A stretch of DNA of 64,000 nt from Aquatica leii (taxonomy: Eukaryota > Arthropoda > Insecta > Coleoptera > Lampyridae): assembly GCA_035610365.1 (NCBI GenBank), contig CM069432.1, positions 239,658,104-239,722,103 of the forward strand, read 5' to 3'. The notes below the pieces were generated by a model. That model was given only the letters and a program-made list of their open reading frames with translations, made no database searches and was not told the origin of the DNA. Below, in pieces: positions 53,610 to 64,000 of this stretch; the first letter of the stretch is position 1, and every line of letters starts with the position of its first letter. Made by a program: the position numbers and the translations under genes.

Positions 53610-56090
53610 GGGGAGAGTAACCTAAGATGAGCCGGTTTTTTTTACCATCAAAATTTTAAAGACTAATATTAAGAAAATTATTTTATAATGAACAAAGTAA
53701 ACTTTATTTGAAATACGAACATTTTTTAATTTAAAACTAATTGAAAAAACCAACATAAAATACTGATTTCTTCAACTAAAAAAAAATTCCATTTGTCCCA
53801 TGTTAGAAGACCTGTCTCCTAAGATGGGTTGATGGGATACCTAAGAAGGGACATCACTTTTCGCAATGAGCACATGTAAAAAATATCTCATCCAAGATTC
53901 CACAAGACTCATGAGCCCACTCTGAACACTCATGACAAGTGTACCAGTCGTCGTCGCTCTCCATGTAGTTGTTCCCACAGACGAAACAACTTGAATCGTC
54001 GCACTAACTGCAGACTTATTCTGGTTATACATTGATTTTTTGGCAGCTTTATTTTTATTATTTTCAGCATATAGTTTTTTTTTCGTCGATTGTACATTTT
54101 TTGCGGTTTTTGCGGACCGCGCTGTCTCTAATTCACTTTTGTACGGTGATTCTGTTAAAATCGTTTTAACGTCCTTCTAGAAGATGTCTTTTTTTCTTTT
54201 TCCTTTGGCATTGGTAGTGGACTTATATCAATTATTTTTATTTTAGGAGAAGAACCGTTCTGTTCGTTCTCTCTACCATTATTAGAAAGACTTTCCAGCC
54301 GGCGCGTAGCGGATAAAGTTGACGGTGGAAGCTCTTTGTCGGAGTCATTATTTTGATTTTTCTCAGGTGCACACATCTTCATGTAGATTTACACTAAAAG
54401 TAGAAACTGCTTGTGGTCGTCCACGTTCATTATGTATTGGATTTATATTTTCAGCCTCTTGAAGGTCCGTTGTTTTTGAAGCAGCAAACTCCCAATCTTG
54501 AAATACCTTGTTGCGATCTGTACGCATGATGCTTTTTCAAAGGCTTCCCTAACAGCCACCGCAATTTGATAAATTCTAAAAGTACGACCACAATGATTTT
54601 TTAGCCACCTAGTAATATACGCATCGTAATAGGTCATAAATGGTAAAAATAGGATACGTCCAATGGTTGCATATAATGCGTGCAATGGGAGGGCAAACAC
54701 AATAAAATGATACCATTATCACGGCACAAATTTGTGACATTTAGACTCTTTGTGTGTGAGCTATGACCATCCAAAATAATAAGAATTGGCTGTTGCTTAG
54801 ATGGTCTGGTTTGCTGTATAAAATATTCTATAAACTTTAAAAATACGTTACCATTCATCCAACCCTGCGGAAAAGCTGGGCTTCCATTGGGTGCATTGTC
54901 CATTAACTCAGGTTTAATTCTTTTCTTAGGGAAAATGAAAGCAGGCGCCAAAAAATTTCCACTAGCACTCATAGAACCGACAATAGTTACATTTACTCCT
55001 CTTTCGGCGCTCGTCAGTCCGCCTAACTGCCTTTTACCTCTCTCAGCAAGAATTTTTTGCAACTTTTAAACCGTTGTTAGACCGGTCTCATCGATGTTCC
55101 ATATTCGATGTGGAGTGAGTTTATATTTCCCATAAATATCTTCAAGATGTTTGAATAAACTTATAACCGCATTTTGGTTGAAGCCAGTGGCTCTAGCATA
55201 AGATGTCGCTTCTGGTTTTCTTAGAGAAATATTTTTATGTCTATGCAAAAACCTATAAATCCATTTCTTAGAAGCCATTTTACTATCTTTATTAAAATTA
55301 TTAGGAATGTCATTGGCTTTGGCAAAATAAAAAGCCAATTTACGAAGATCTTTATAAGTTATCCCAAAAAATCTACTTTCCGTTTCAAGAATATACTCCA
55401 CAATCTCGTTTTCTTGTTCTTCAGAAAACACCCGCCTAAAACGTCTAAGATATGTATCATTTTCTTTTATAACTTTATTCTTGTTTGTGACTCTTCTTTA
55501 TAATGTACTTTTTGGTACATTGTTCTGTTCAGCAGTCTGTCGTAATGATAACTCTTTGTTTCGAATTTTTTGCAACATATCTTGAACTGACCATTTTCCA
55601 CGATCTGTTTTCCTTTTATAGTACCGATCTATTGGAGGCATCTGTAATAATACAAGATACAATGCGAGATACAAATAAGGCAATAAGTATTTTTATTCAG
55701 AGCAGTTTCTCAAGATGGGACTTGTCCCAACTTGAGAATTTTACTGTGTCCTATCTTGGGAAATGTTGCTAATTAATAATGTGCCCTAACCTTTAAAATT
55801 CAATAAACTGTTCTATACTGTCGGTGCTGAATGACTTTGCCTTAAATAGTTAAATACAACTTACATTTTCGGTGACATTTGATTTTTAATGTAGAGAAAT
55901 ATTGTAATATTTTGATGAAAATAACAAAACTTCTATTAGTACGCACTATGGCTATGTTGGAGTAGTAAACTTTTTAGGTGAGTTTAGTTTCTGTAAGAAG
56001 TGAGTTTTAAAAATCATAGATGGCACTACAATGTTCAAATTTTCGTTTTATGAAGGTTAGATTACCGGCCCATCTTAGGTTACTCTCTCC
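53610..56090 (-). mobile_element. pogo-like transposon, copy 2
   Basis: The inverted ends share GAGAGTAACCTAAGATG and GCCGG and are flanked by TA (53608-53609, 56091-56092). Subterminal variants of the end word (CCTAAGATGGGTTG at about 53818; CCTATCTTGGG at about 55751) suggest extra transposase sites. The family differs from the copy at 44 kb. Confidence 0.93.
53841..55640 (-). pseudogene. pogo-like DDE_1 transposase with C-terminal PHD-type finger
   Basis: The start is near 55640, with MPPIDRYYKRKTDRGKW and a Psq-type helix (NKELSLRQTAEQNNVPKSTL). ORF 55431-55066 covers the CENP-B-like region (KWIYRFLHRHKNISLRKPEA) and first catalytic Asp (RIWNIDETGLTTV), followed by one stop. ORF 55062-54634 has the second Asp (ILIILDGHSSHT) and third (CTHYMQPLDVSYF). 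A frameshift leads to AYITRWLKNHCGRTFRIYQI and a linker (54382-54155). The tail in one frame reads SSCFVCGNNY, DDDWYTCHECSEWAHESC and FFTCAHCEK, a C4HC3-type PHD finger. All three Asp are present, but the frame is broken at least four times. Confidence 0.92.
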
Positions 56091-56092
56091 TA

Positions 56093-56618
56093 TTAATGCC
56101 TCTAGTAAGCTTCTAATGTGAATAATCAAGGTTTGTCATAATTTTCAAGCGAAGTTTCAGTCGTGATGTTAAAAAATCTTAAAATGTTTAAACTTTAGTC
56201 AGTGTTTAATCAAATAGTTTATTACCAATAATCTAGACATGATGTTTTGCATCGATTGAGTATTAATAGTTTAATTTACGGCAGAAAACGTCGGCTTTTT
56301 ACACTTTTTGTCAACATAAATAGTGCAATATCTATGAATTGACAGAAAATATTATAAAAACAAAATTGTAGCACATTGTTTTGATTTACAAAAGTTTAAA
56401 AAACTGCTGAAAACCCTAAGCAATAGGTAAAAATTATTATTTTCTCTAAACAGTTTGCTTCTGTTTTTTTTATTAATATACAAACTTTAACTTACACTGA
56501 AAAAAATATTGTTTATAATATCAATGAACGACGATTATTAACTAATTTTTCATTGCGATGATGAAATTTTTCAACGAAATGCTATTCATAGATCAATATT
56601 ATCATTCATCTGTGTTTA
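56093..56618. other. AT-rich repeat flank of the piggyBac element
   Basis: The sequence just left of 56619 (TCAATGAACGACGATTATT, CATTGCGATGATGAAAT, TATCATTCATC) resembles the right flank at 59613-60060, so the piggyBac element probably landed in an older ATGAAT-rich repeat. Confidence 0.5.
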
Positions 56619-56837
56619 TTAACCCATCAAGGACTGGTGTTGCCATATGGCAACGAAAATTAGGTAGTTTTCTGTTGCTCAAAAATAAATAATCTTAAGT
56701 TTTAAAACATAGATGGCGCTTCACACGACAAAGTTAAAGCAGTGTTAGACAGAACCGCGTGCAGTGTTTGTCAGTTTACTCCAGTGATATTTAAAATTAA
56801 AACAATTTTGTTAGTGAGTTTCAAAAAGGCTTCTCAA

Positions 56838-59401
56838 AAATGGACTTCAAGTTGACGTACGTATATATAAAAAGTGCTTTTTACAGTTTTTTTTTTTAAA
56901 TTCATTATAATAACTTTAGGAATATATTATTACCATAACGGCGACAGAATATCGGTAGCAAAACATAGTTGAAAACATGAAGCTTTGAAACTCGATGTTG
57001 CCATGTGGCAATACGAATCCTTTCGGTAGACTACTTTTTTACATTTTGCTTTTTTTTTGCTAGTGGTGGGCTAACTCTCGAAGAAGCTTTTCAAATGACG
57101 TATAATGACGATTTAGATGTAGACCAAATTTATACTGAACCTCCGGAAGGAGGACGAGGACTCCGGTGAGGAAGATGAAGGCGGAATCAATTGAATGCTC
57201 AAGTTCAACTTGTTTTACACGGGGAAAATGTTGAATTTGTTGAACCAGAAACGGAACATGTAGGAAAGGTTGCCTATGACAATATTGAATGGATCAAAGG
57301 TGATCTGGAAGAAAATTCGCAAAATGTTTATAGTTCTGATTATAAAAGTTTTAAAGCATTATTACCAACAGAAATATTTGAATTATTCATAGACAATGAC
57401 GTACTATCTTTATTGATACACTTGTTAAATCCTCAAATTAGTTTAGACGAAATGAAGTGTTTTATTGCTATCCTCATTTTCTCAGGATATTGTCAATTAC
57501 CTAGAAAGAAAAGCTACTAGAACACTGATGGAGATCTTGGTAACCAATTAGTGATGGATGCAATGAGGAGGGGCCAAATGATAAATTCTATAAACTGCGA
57601 CCTCTGAGTTATTTACTACGACAGAAATTTTTAAAATGGTTTGTTCCAGAAGATTTAAATTACGACGAGTGTATGCTCAAATACTTTGGAAAGCACTCAT
57701 GCAAACCATTTATTCGAGGCAAACCAATCAGGTTTGGATATAAGATATGGTCCCTAAATAACAAATTCGGATATATTGTAAATTTTTCGTTATATCAAGC
57801 AAAGATATTCGCGTCAATGAAGAATACTAAACTGTTTTTGGAAAATCGACTGCACCATTGCGGATGCTTTTGGATGAGTTATAACATTTTCACAGACAAT
57901 TTGTTTACAAGCATCCACCTTCTGAGTCATCTAAAAACAAGAGGTTTGTCATCTACAAGAACTATTCGCGACAACCAAATCCCAAAAACTGGCTCTTTAG
58001 TATCAAAAAAGATATGAGTAAGAGGCAACGTGGTGACTTTGATTTCTGTTTGGATAGCTTCCTATTCTTCGTGAGTTAGTGTGTGACGCGATTTGCTATT
58101 AAATATTTATTACAGGCCGCTAGCGGGGAAAACGTTTTCTTTGTGAAAGTGGACACTGGACTTCGGGTGAGTTTATTTGATTAATTTTTATATCGCTGTC
58201 ACGAAAGTTACTCACAGAACTTTGGTTAATGTTAATGTCCGTAATTACGTTTATTGTTTATATACCAATAAGGTAATTTCAATTATCATTTAAATTGTAT
58301 CGCATGCTGTGTGCAAACAATATTTACTACGAGATTTTCTGCGCTGTTCGTTTCGACTTGACTATCTATGCATTGTGTGTTGCCGATATGTCTGGCATTT
58401 ATGAATTGAGAAATTAAACATAATACTGTGAATCTGCTACGTTGCTAAATCAAAGTTTTTATACCTGTTGATTATACTTGTTAACCTTTCTAGTATTTAC
58501 GAATTGAGAAATTAAAATACCCTCCTGTTAATCTTCTATGTTAATACATTAAAGTTAATTATACTTGGTAATCTTTCTTTTATGGCAACATACCTTTCTC
58601 TTTTAATTATCTTTACCTATTAACTAGTTTTGGCTACTCGAACATCAGAGTAATAAGGATTACGAACCTCCAATTTCGTTACAAGTTTGGACCGTCTGTC
58701 GTGATCGAGGCAGACGTGTTAATTTGGACTACATCTGGCGCCCTTAAGCATAATTCCCTTGAACCTCCCCTATCTCCGACTGTGTGAGTTGGCCGTGCAA
58801 GGTTCGTAAGACCTAAAGCTTGTAACAAACGGCATTTTGGTCGCACGTTGGACGGACAATAATGTGGTTTCTGCGGCATTGACTAAATATGGGGTAGTCC
58901 CACTTGCTAATGTCAAACGATGTTCAGCAAAAGACAAAAGAATTGTTCACGTGGCAAGACCGAACTTGAACACCAAGTATAATGCAGCCATGGGTGGCAC
59001 GGACCTGATGGTGGATTAGTTTACGTGGAAAAAAATGGTGACAGTGTCTTTTCACATCGTTACTTCATGCTTCAATTCAAAATGCCTGGATCTTGTATAA
59101 ACAGTCGGGCAACAAAATGACTCAACCAGTGTTTCGTCGAGAAATAGTAAAGATGTACCTCAACAAGTACGAGAATCCACCAAAAGGGAAAGGTAGACCA
59201 TTTGCAAGTAAATCGAGCAGATCATTCAGTCGGGTTGCAGATGATGTCCGATTTGATAATTATCGGACACCTACTCAAACCGGTAGAAAAAAAATTAGGT
59301 GGAATGGAGAAAACTGCAAATCCATTATGCGAACAAAGTGCATACAATGTAATGTAGGAATTTGTTTGTCATGTAATGTCAAGTATCATACCCAAATGTA
59401 G
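56838..59401 (+). pseudogene. piggyBac transposase interrupted by repeat A
   Basis: A first exon ATG at about 56839 gives MDFKLT before a GTACGT donor. The next exon (from about 57064) reads SGGLTLEEAFQM, DLDVDQIYTEPPEGG, then a frame change. ORF 57191-57520 continues with VAYDNIEWIKGD, LPTEIFELFIDNDVLSLLIH and GYCQLPRKKSY, then a stop. ORF 57673-58017 has [20 protein letters not shown] (first Asp region) and [16 protein letters not shown] (second). Repeat A then cuts GDFDFCLDS from NGILVARWTDNNVV. After it come NAAMGGTDLMVD (third Asp) and a C-terminal finger (RTKCIQCNVGICLSCNVKYH). A polyadenylation signal lies at about 59418. Confidence 0.9.
58058..58826 (+). repeat. Repeat family A, copy 2
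   Basis: It starts CTTCCTATTCTTCGTGAG and ends GCTTGTAAC exactly where the piggyBac coding sequence stops and resumes. It is highly similar to 9531-10389 and contains the same TCTGGCGCCCTTAAGC word. The flanking bases show no clear target duplication. Confidence 0.88.
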
Positions 59402-59742
59402 TTTTTTCAATGTATTAATAAACTCTTTTTTTTTTGACGAGACATAGCAGTGTAAGACTCGCGTTGCCATATGGCAACACTGATTTTTGAAAAAAGTAAC
59501 ACAATTTTTGCTATATTTTCTGGGGTAAATCTATTGGTTTTGAACTGAGAACAAAAGCTTGAAAACATAAAGAGTGCAAAATTAAAAAAAATGCCCGTCC
59601 TTAGTAGGTTAATATAATGATTTTTACGTTTTTGAATTATTGTAAAATGATCATTATCGTAATGCAGTTTTCATCAAAATCATAAATTTTTTGATTGAAT
59701 CAATTAATTCGTGTACAGTTTGAATTCTGCAATTTTTAAAAA

Positions 59743-60060
59743 CAGTCATTATTGCATTAATGTACAACGTCATCGATTAATGAAATTAACATTGTATTCA
59801 TGAATGACAATTCATAACCGATAATAATTATTTTCATTGAACAAATGAATGCCTTCATCGTTTGATGGAACTTTAAGGAAAAGTAATGATTGCATTAATA
59901 TACAACTTGATGGATTAATGAAGTGAACATTGTTTTGATGAACAGCATTCATAACTTGATAAGAATGTTTCATTAATTTAATGTACGATTTTAATAATAT
60001 AAGGAATGCGATATGCAACAATGAACTTTTCGTTCTATTAATGTAATGTTTCATTACACC
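59743..60060 (+). repeat. Imperfect tandem repeat, about 138-base period
   Basis: ATTGCATTAATRTACAAC with GATTAATGAART and AACATTG starts near 59750 and again near 59889, followed in both by ATTCATAAC. ATGAAT/ATTCAT words are frequent. Related sequence flanks the other side of the piggyBac insertion. Confidence 0.65.
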
Positions 60061-61560
60061 AATGAATTTGTTATCAAACCACAATACTTTGAAATGGTGG
60101 TAGTGTTCCTTTCCTTTCTTTATGAGACGCCGCAAGACACCTGTAGTCCGCATTAAAATCACAATCGTTTAGACTTACACGATTGTAAATTCGGAATTTT
60201 TTGATTTTAAAACAACTCTAAATAAACACCTATACAGGGTGTCCCAAATAGAGTAGGATAGTATGGGCATCTGTCTTATTATTGAAACATTCGCGAATAA
60301 CGTCGAATCTACGATTCGATAAAGCCAAATTCCAGATAGCGAACGATAAATGCAGAAAGGTTGCGAATGTTCTAGACCGAGATAACACGAATGTGTAAGA
60401 AGTGTTCGATCATGCGGAAAGTCAGTTTTTCTGTATCGGCAGTTACTGAATGAAGTTAAAATGTTTTTACGGTGAAGATAAATAAGTGATTAGCACGTGC
60501 GAAATTTTAAATAAATAAAAGTGTACATCGAGTGAAAATCAACGTGACTTTTAAAATAAACAACTGTGGACCTATAGTCATAGCATATCATTGTTTTATG
60601 TAAATTACCATAAGTTTTTATTCTTAGATAGTTCGATTTAATTAGTTCGGTTAGTTTAAACGTGTACATATTTTTAGTATAAATAAATTAATTAGTTTTG
60701 TTAATAAAATTCGTTACATTATTAAAGATAGAAATTTGGTTAAATGGGCAATATTGTGCCATTTTTTAGGTCCAGTTCGATTCCGTTGATAAACACTTCA
60801 ATTTCCGAACAGTTTCGAAATTATTTAAAAAAAAACAAAAATCGCCGATTTCCAAAAACTAAAATATCTCTGTAATTATAAATGATATAAAAAAAAGTTT
60901 TAGATCAAAGTTACTTACTTCGATGATGTCAAAATAAAATTCAAGATGGCGGTTTCCAAGATATTAACAGCAACTTTCTTATTGCCTTAGAGCACTTAAG
61001 TTTGCCAACTTAATGGCAGATCAATTTAATGCTACCTGGAAAGCTTGTGGTCAATTTCGTCTACAATTTATTAAGTCGTCTAACAATACAACTAAAATAA
61101 TAGGGAAATGGCCTTTTTATAAAAACCCTTTGAGGTTTCGGTAAAATTATTAAAAGATTTTTGTTCTATTTTACAACCTATTCTATTTTAGATCGACATG
61201 GGTTTTAAGGCGGGTTTCAAAAGTAAAGATGGGTTGTTAAGAATCGGATCAAAACTTTGAAAAAATTCTTTTCTGTTTAATGATAGAGAACCACGTTAAA
61301 GACCGAAATATATAAAGCAATTATTAAAAAGCTGAGCTTTAAATCAGGAACGGAAAGTAAACATCCTAATAAGCATTTTCAACATTTTTGTTAGTAAGAT
61401 AACAAATACTTGTTTGTTTCTGAAATTATTAAATTCCATTAGCTTTTTTTAGAGGTATACATTATCATTTTGTATTGTTTTTTACAGATGGTTGTAATGC
61501 AGTATTATTTTGAGCCTTACAAGGGTATCTATTAAGGATACCCAGGAATCCGTTATTTTT
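60061..61560. other. AT-rich stretch with one TE-end-like word
   Basis: CAGGGTGTCCCAAATAG at about 60235 looks like the terminal sequence of an insect element, but no partner was found. Nothing else was recognised. Confidence 0.35.
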
Positions 61561-61561
61561 C

Positions 61562-61939
61562 TTGGAAAAAAAGCAAGAAATTAAAGAAAGAATTGCTCAT
61601 TTGAACAAAACGAGTAATGCAATTCAGCCCTCTATTTACTGCATTGGACAAGATATATTTTCTATTAAAGAAATATTTGTAAAATTTGATGAAATAAAGT
61701 ACAAACTTACCAATGTTTTAAGAGTTTTAGACATTTGCTTCAAAATTATAGATTTGTTTAATGTTAAATTTCCAGCGGAATCTGAAATGTTTATAGTAAA
61801 GTGCGTGGTCGTTAAGCAAATTAAAAAAACATTAATTATTGTATATATTATTAAGTTTCTACAGTTCTCCGTTCACAGCTTTTTTAAAAATCGATTCATT
61901 TATTGTCTAATTGTATCCTTTATTTCGATATTGAAATAA
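61562..61939 (+). CDS. Unidentified ORF, possibly a mobile-element fragment
   Basis: The ORF reads KKQEIKERIAHLNKTSNAIQ, YCIGQDIFSIKEIFVKFDEI and RVLDICFKIIDLFNVKFPAE, then a hydrophobic low-complexity end. The LD-CFKI-...N-.-PAES wording resembles a motif I recall from repeated uncharacterised proteins in insects and fish, but the family cannot be named. It lacks a clear ATG context and may be a decayed fragment. Confidence 0.35.
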   Translation: MEKKQEIKERIAHLNKTSNAIQPSIYCIGQDIFSIKEIFVKFDEIKYKLTNVLRVLDICFKIIDLFNVKFPAESEMFIVKCVVVKQIKKTLIIVYIIKFLQFSVHSFFKNRFIYCLIVSFISILK

Positions 61940-62099
61940 ATTGTATTTAATTACGTTTCTGTGCACGATTTTTTACTGGCGTACCCACACAATTTTTTCA
62001 AAAATAATTCTTATGAAGTATTAATCTAGGTAACCTCCGATGGAATAAAAATATTAATAAAAAGACATTGATTGGATCAATACAACGTATTATTAGCAT

Positions 62100-62260
62100 G
62101 ACCTATTCAGGAATAAGTTTCTTCCAGGTTTAGACCCTGTCAATTTTGTAACTGAAATTACCAACGTTTTACTCAGTTTCTTAAAGGGAAGGGAAGAACT
62201 ACTAAAGGGTAATCAACTTGTGAACTAAGCCAGATTCTAAACTCCATAGAAGTAATTTAA
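62100..62260 (+). repeat. Penelope pLTR-like segment
   Basis: CAGGTTTAGACCCTGTCAATTTTGTAAC and later GTAATCAACTTGTGAACTAAGCCAGA (in parts) match the text upstream of the Penelope endonuclease fragment at 43500-43670 in the same order and orientation. Confidence 0.55.
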
Positions 62261-62319
62261 GAAGAATCAGAAATTTTACTTCTTCTTTATATACAAAATA
62301 TAGAAAAGAAGTAAAATGA

Positions 62320-62669
62320 CGACTCTGATTGGGTGTAGGACAACCAAAACTTCACACTATCATCACTGTTACTACACGAATCGAATACATAAATAAAACC
62401 ATTTAAAGTTAACTTTCCCTTTCCTCTTTCAGATATAATAGTTCCGGCTGTTATCAAATATTTATTATCAGCAAATACTGATACTTTATGCAAAATTTAT
62501 TGTATTTATATTCCACAAAGGGGATGGAGTTGATCCCCATGATAGTCGTTCTAGGTAATTAGTCTCAACGATTTCGTTACTTTTAAGTTACAGAAATTAG
62601 CAAAACATATCAACTTACTTATCTTAGCCGGCGAATCGGTGAGTTGTCCCATTCCGACTCTGATTGGGT
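62320..62669 (+). repeat. 15-bp direct repeats around a 320-bp segment
   Basis: CGACTCTGATTGGGT is perfect at 62320-62334 and 62655-62669. A 15-bp direct repeat is a size expected for target duplications of non-LTR or Penelope insertions. The intervening segment shows no recognised protein. Confidence 0.6.
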
Positions 62670-62790
62670 TACAGTAAAAAAGAAGCATGTCTTCAATAAA
62701 CGAGTAACAACGAAGAACCAAAGATGTGATAGTTCAAAATTGAGATTTTGCAATCAACGAAGCGTTATTAAAATCTATGGTTTTAAGTAT

Positions 62791-63480
62791 TCAAAGGCGA
62801 GGATTTAGATGACGATTAATAACTACCTTAATATTCCGTTTTATATTACCACTGTTCAACAAATCTTTAGTAAGATGAGAAAGTTCCGATTCTAGATTTT
62901 CAGGTTGACAAATTGAAAAAACGCGATGAACTAAAGAATCAATAACAGAACGTTTTTGTGCATGATGATAACGAGACAAAACGTGAAGATATTTGTCCGT
63001 ATAGGTGGATTTGTATAAAATAGAATTACTCAAAAATCCGTAGGGTTTACGAGTCACAAAAACGTCGACGATTAGGAGAACCTTTATTTTAAACTTCCAC
63101 GGTAAATTTGATAACAAGGCGTTTGTTGTTTACACTATCAAGAAACCTAAACAATTCTCAATGACCATTGGACCAAACAATAAATATGTCGCCAACATAT
63201 CTAAACTAGACTTAAGATTTTAATACTGATAATTCCAATGCAACCGGTTGAATGAATTCAATAAAAATATTAGGTATGACAATCCATATAAAGAAGAATT
63301 CATAGCGGCACCTCAAACTTGTTTATACAACTTGTTATCAAGTAAGTAGAGAATAAGCACTTTTTAAGAAAAGCCAAACTCAATTCTTTGCCATGGCGAA
63401 ACAATTTGTTCGATGATGATAATCTTTAATAGAAACCTTGGTAAAAAGTAAAAGAACATCAAAACTGACAAGAAAATTCT
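62791..63480 (-). pseudogene. Penelope-like element reverse transcriptase relic
   Basis: On - the 3' part of the RT reads VDVFVTRKPYGFLSNSILYK, STYTDKYLHVLSRYHHAQKR and SVIDSLVHRVFSICQPENLE, which is the Penelope-specific thumb region (LDvlv.R..G.l..svYrKpTHTd.YLh..S.HHpaqKr). Upstream, near 63200, a decayed YVGDIFIVWSNGH segment corresponds to the YVDD/W catalytic box, with Asp changed to Gly. Frames are broken above 63117. Same family type as the fragment at 43.5 kb. Confidence 0.85.
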
Positions 63481-63504
63481 AAGGTTCAATACGTTGTTTA
63501 TGAA

Positions 63505-64000
63505 TTATGGAAAATTTATTTATTTATTTATTTAAACATCCTAACAGTCATTAAGACTAATTACAAGGATGATAAAATCAAATATAACTACAGGAAATTT
63601 GCCGCAAGTAACTAAGCTAAACTAAATATAAAAAGAAAAAATACCAATTAATTACAAGAAAAGTAATAATTACAATAATTGTAAAGGTAATTGTAAAGGT
63701 AGAGCCTTAAAAGCAATCTAACCTAAACTTTAGTCGTATTTAAAATAATTCTCGATATTCTTTGTGAATTTTTTATAATGACTGGCTAGGTCAGTATCAG
63801 TAACTAACAGTACTGTGTTCAATAATCGTAACATACATAGGAGGGGTGCGTGGTAAGTAAAATTAACGTGATTTACTTGAAAAGTGGCATTTGTTCGGGT
63901 CGGTCTTGAAGGCACCTTTAACAACATTAGAGAGAGAAGGTAGCTTTCATCAATTATAAAATTCCATAATTTAAATCCAAATTTAAGGAGGGAGATGTTT
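63505..64000 (-). mobile_element. 3' end of a non-LTR retrotransposon (Jockey-like), entering from the right edge
   Basis: Read on -, the ORF 63927-63730 gives PSRPTRTNATFQVNHVNFTY, APLLCMLRLLNTV and KKFTKNIENYF, the characteristic C-terminus of a group of insect LINE proteins. It is followed by an AT-rich 3' UTR and a tail of TAAA units at 63515-63530 (TTTATTTATTTATTTAAAC on +). The rest lies beyond 64000. Confidence 0.75.

Larger units (their letters stand above)
56619..59612 (+). mobile_element. piggyBac-like transposon (copy 3)
   Basis: TTAA at 56619-56622 and 59609-59612 bound ends TTAACCCATCAAGGACTGG and, reversed, TTAACCTACTAAGGACGGG. A 16-bp palindrome, GTTGCCATATGGCAAC, lies just inside both ends (about 56640 and 59463). 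The transposase is on + and is interrupted by 769 bases of repeat A. Confidence 0.92.

Noticed and set aside
52545..64000. Search for upstream Grd exons (Cys loop, signal peptide)
   Set aside because: No open stretch with the expected Cys-loop or ligand-loop motifs and splice sites was seen on -.
1..64000. Bacterial features (operons, ribosome sites, CRISPR, insertion sequences)
   Set aside because: Introns, polyA signals and eukaryotic transposons show this is animal nuclear DNA; no repeat array resembles CRISPR.

Overview
The window is AT-rich, intron-containing animal DNA, best explained as an insect genome and probably a beetle with a large, transposon-rich genome. Supporting this are split exons of an insect GABA-receptor-like channel, a CYP9-like P450 fragment, and insect-type piggyBac, Harbinger, BEL/Pao, pogo, mariner, hAT and Penelope elements. 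No operons, ribosome binding sites, CRISPR arrays, tRNA or rRNA genes were seen. Species assignment is inference.

Host genes. At 1123-1872 (+) there is a small gene with a linker-histone-like (H15/winged-helix) N-terminus. Five exons of a Cys-loop ligand-gated channel, most like Grd, lie on the - strand at 52544-52368, 51991-51842, 51792-51659, 22470-22336 and 22285-21857. They cover the end of the extracellular domain, TM1-TM4 and the natural stop. Reading frame and phase agree at every join. The 5' exons were not found and are presumably beyond 52.5 kb or outside the window. One 29.2-kb intron (22471-51658) separates the TM2/TM3 exon from the end of TM3 and is packed with transposons.

Left block (2.5-20.1 kb). 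A PIF/Harbinger element (2507-10835) carries a Myb/SANT-like gene and a HARBI1-like transposase. It is interrupted by a 2.2-kb piggyBac element (2584-4783) and by about 3.7 kb of further insertions: a THAP plus SWIM/YqaJ element at about 6779-8846 and repeat family A at 9531-10389. A Ty1/copia tail, another piggyBac relic (11.9-13.7 kb) and a BEL/Pao retrotransposon with LTRs and a GTAGA target duplication (13870-20120) follow.

Intron block (22.5-51.7 kb). It holds a LINE relic (25.1-26.7 kb), a palindromic repeat family (27.9, 31.2 and 31.9 kb), a P450 pseudogene (29.8 kb), a THAP-transposase relic (30.5 kb), a hAT element (37810-40259), a second LINE tail (41 kb), a DD41D mariner (41392-42829), a Penelope fragment (43.5 kb), a pogo-like element (44230-46873) and a Ty3/gypsy element (47007-51352). 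The stretch 32.2-36.2 kb is AT-rich with nothing recognised.

Right block (53.6-64 kb). A second pogo-like element with a PHD-type finger (53610-56090) is followed by a piggyBac element (56619-59612) disrupted by repeat A. Then come a short unidentified ORF, a Penelope reverse-transcriptase relic and the 3' end of a non-LTR element running off the right edge. Nearly all transposase genes carry stops, frameshifts or deletions, so most copies look inactive. All family calls come from motifs read by eye; no database search was run.
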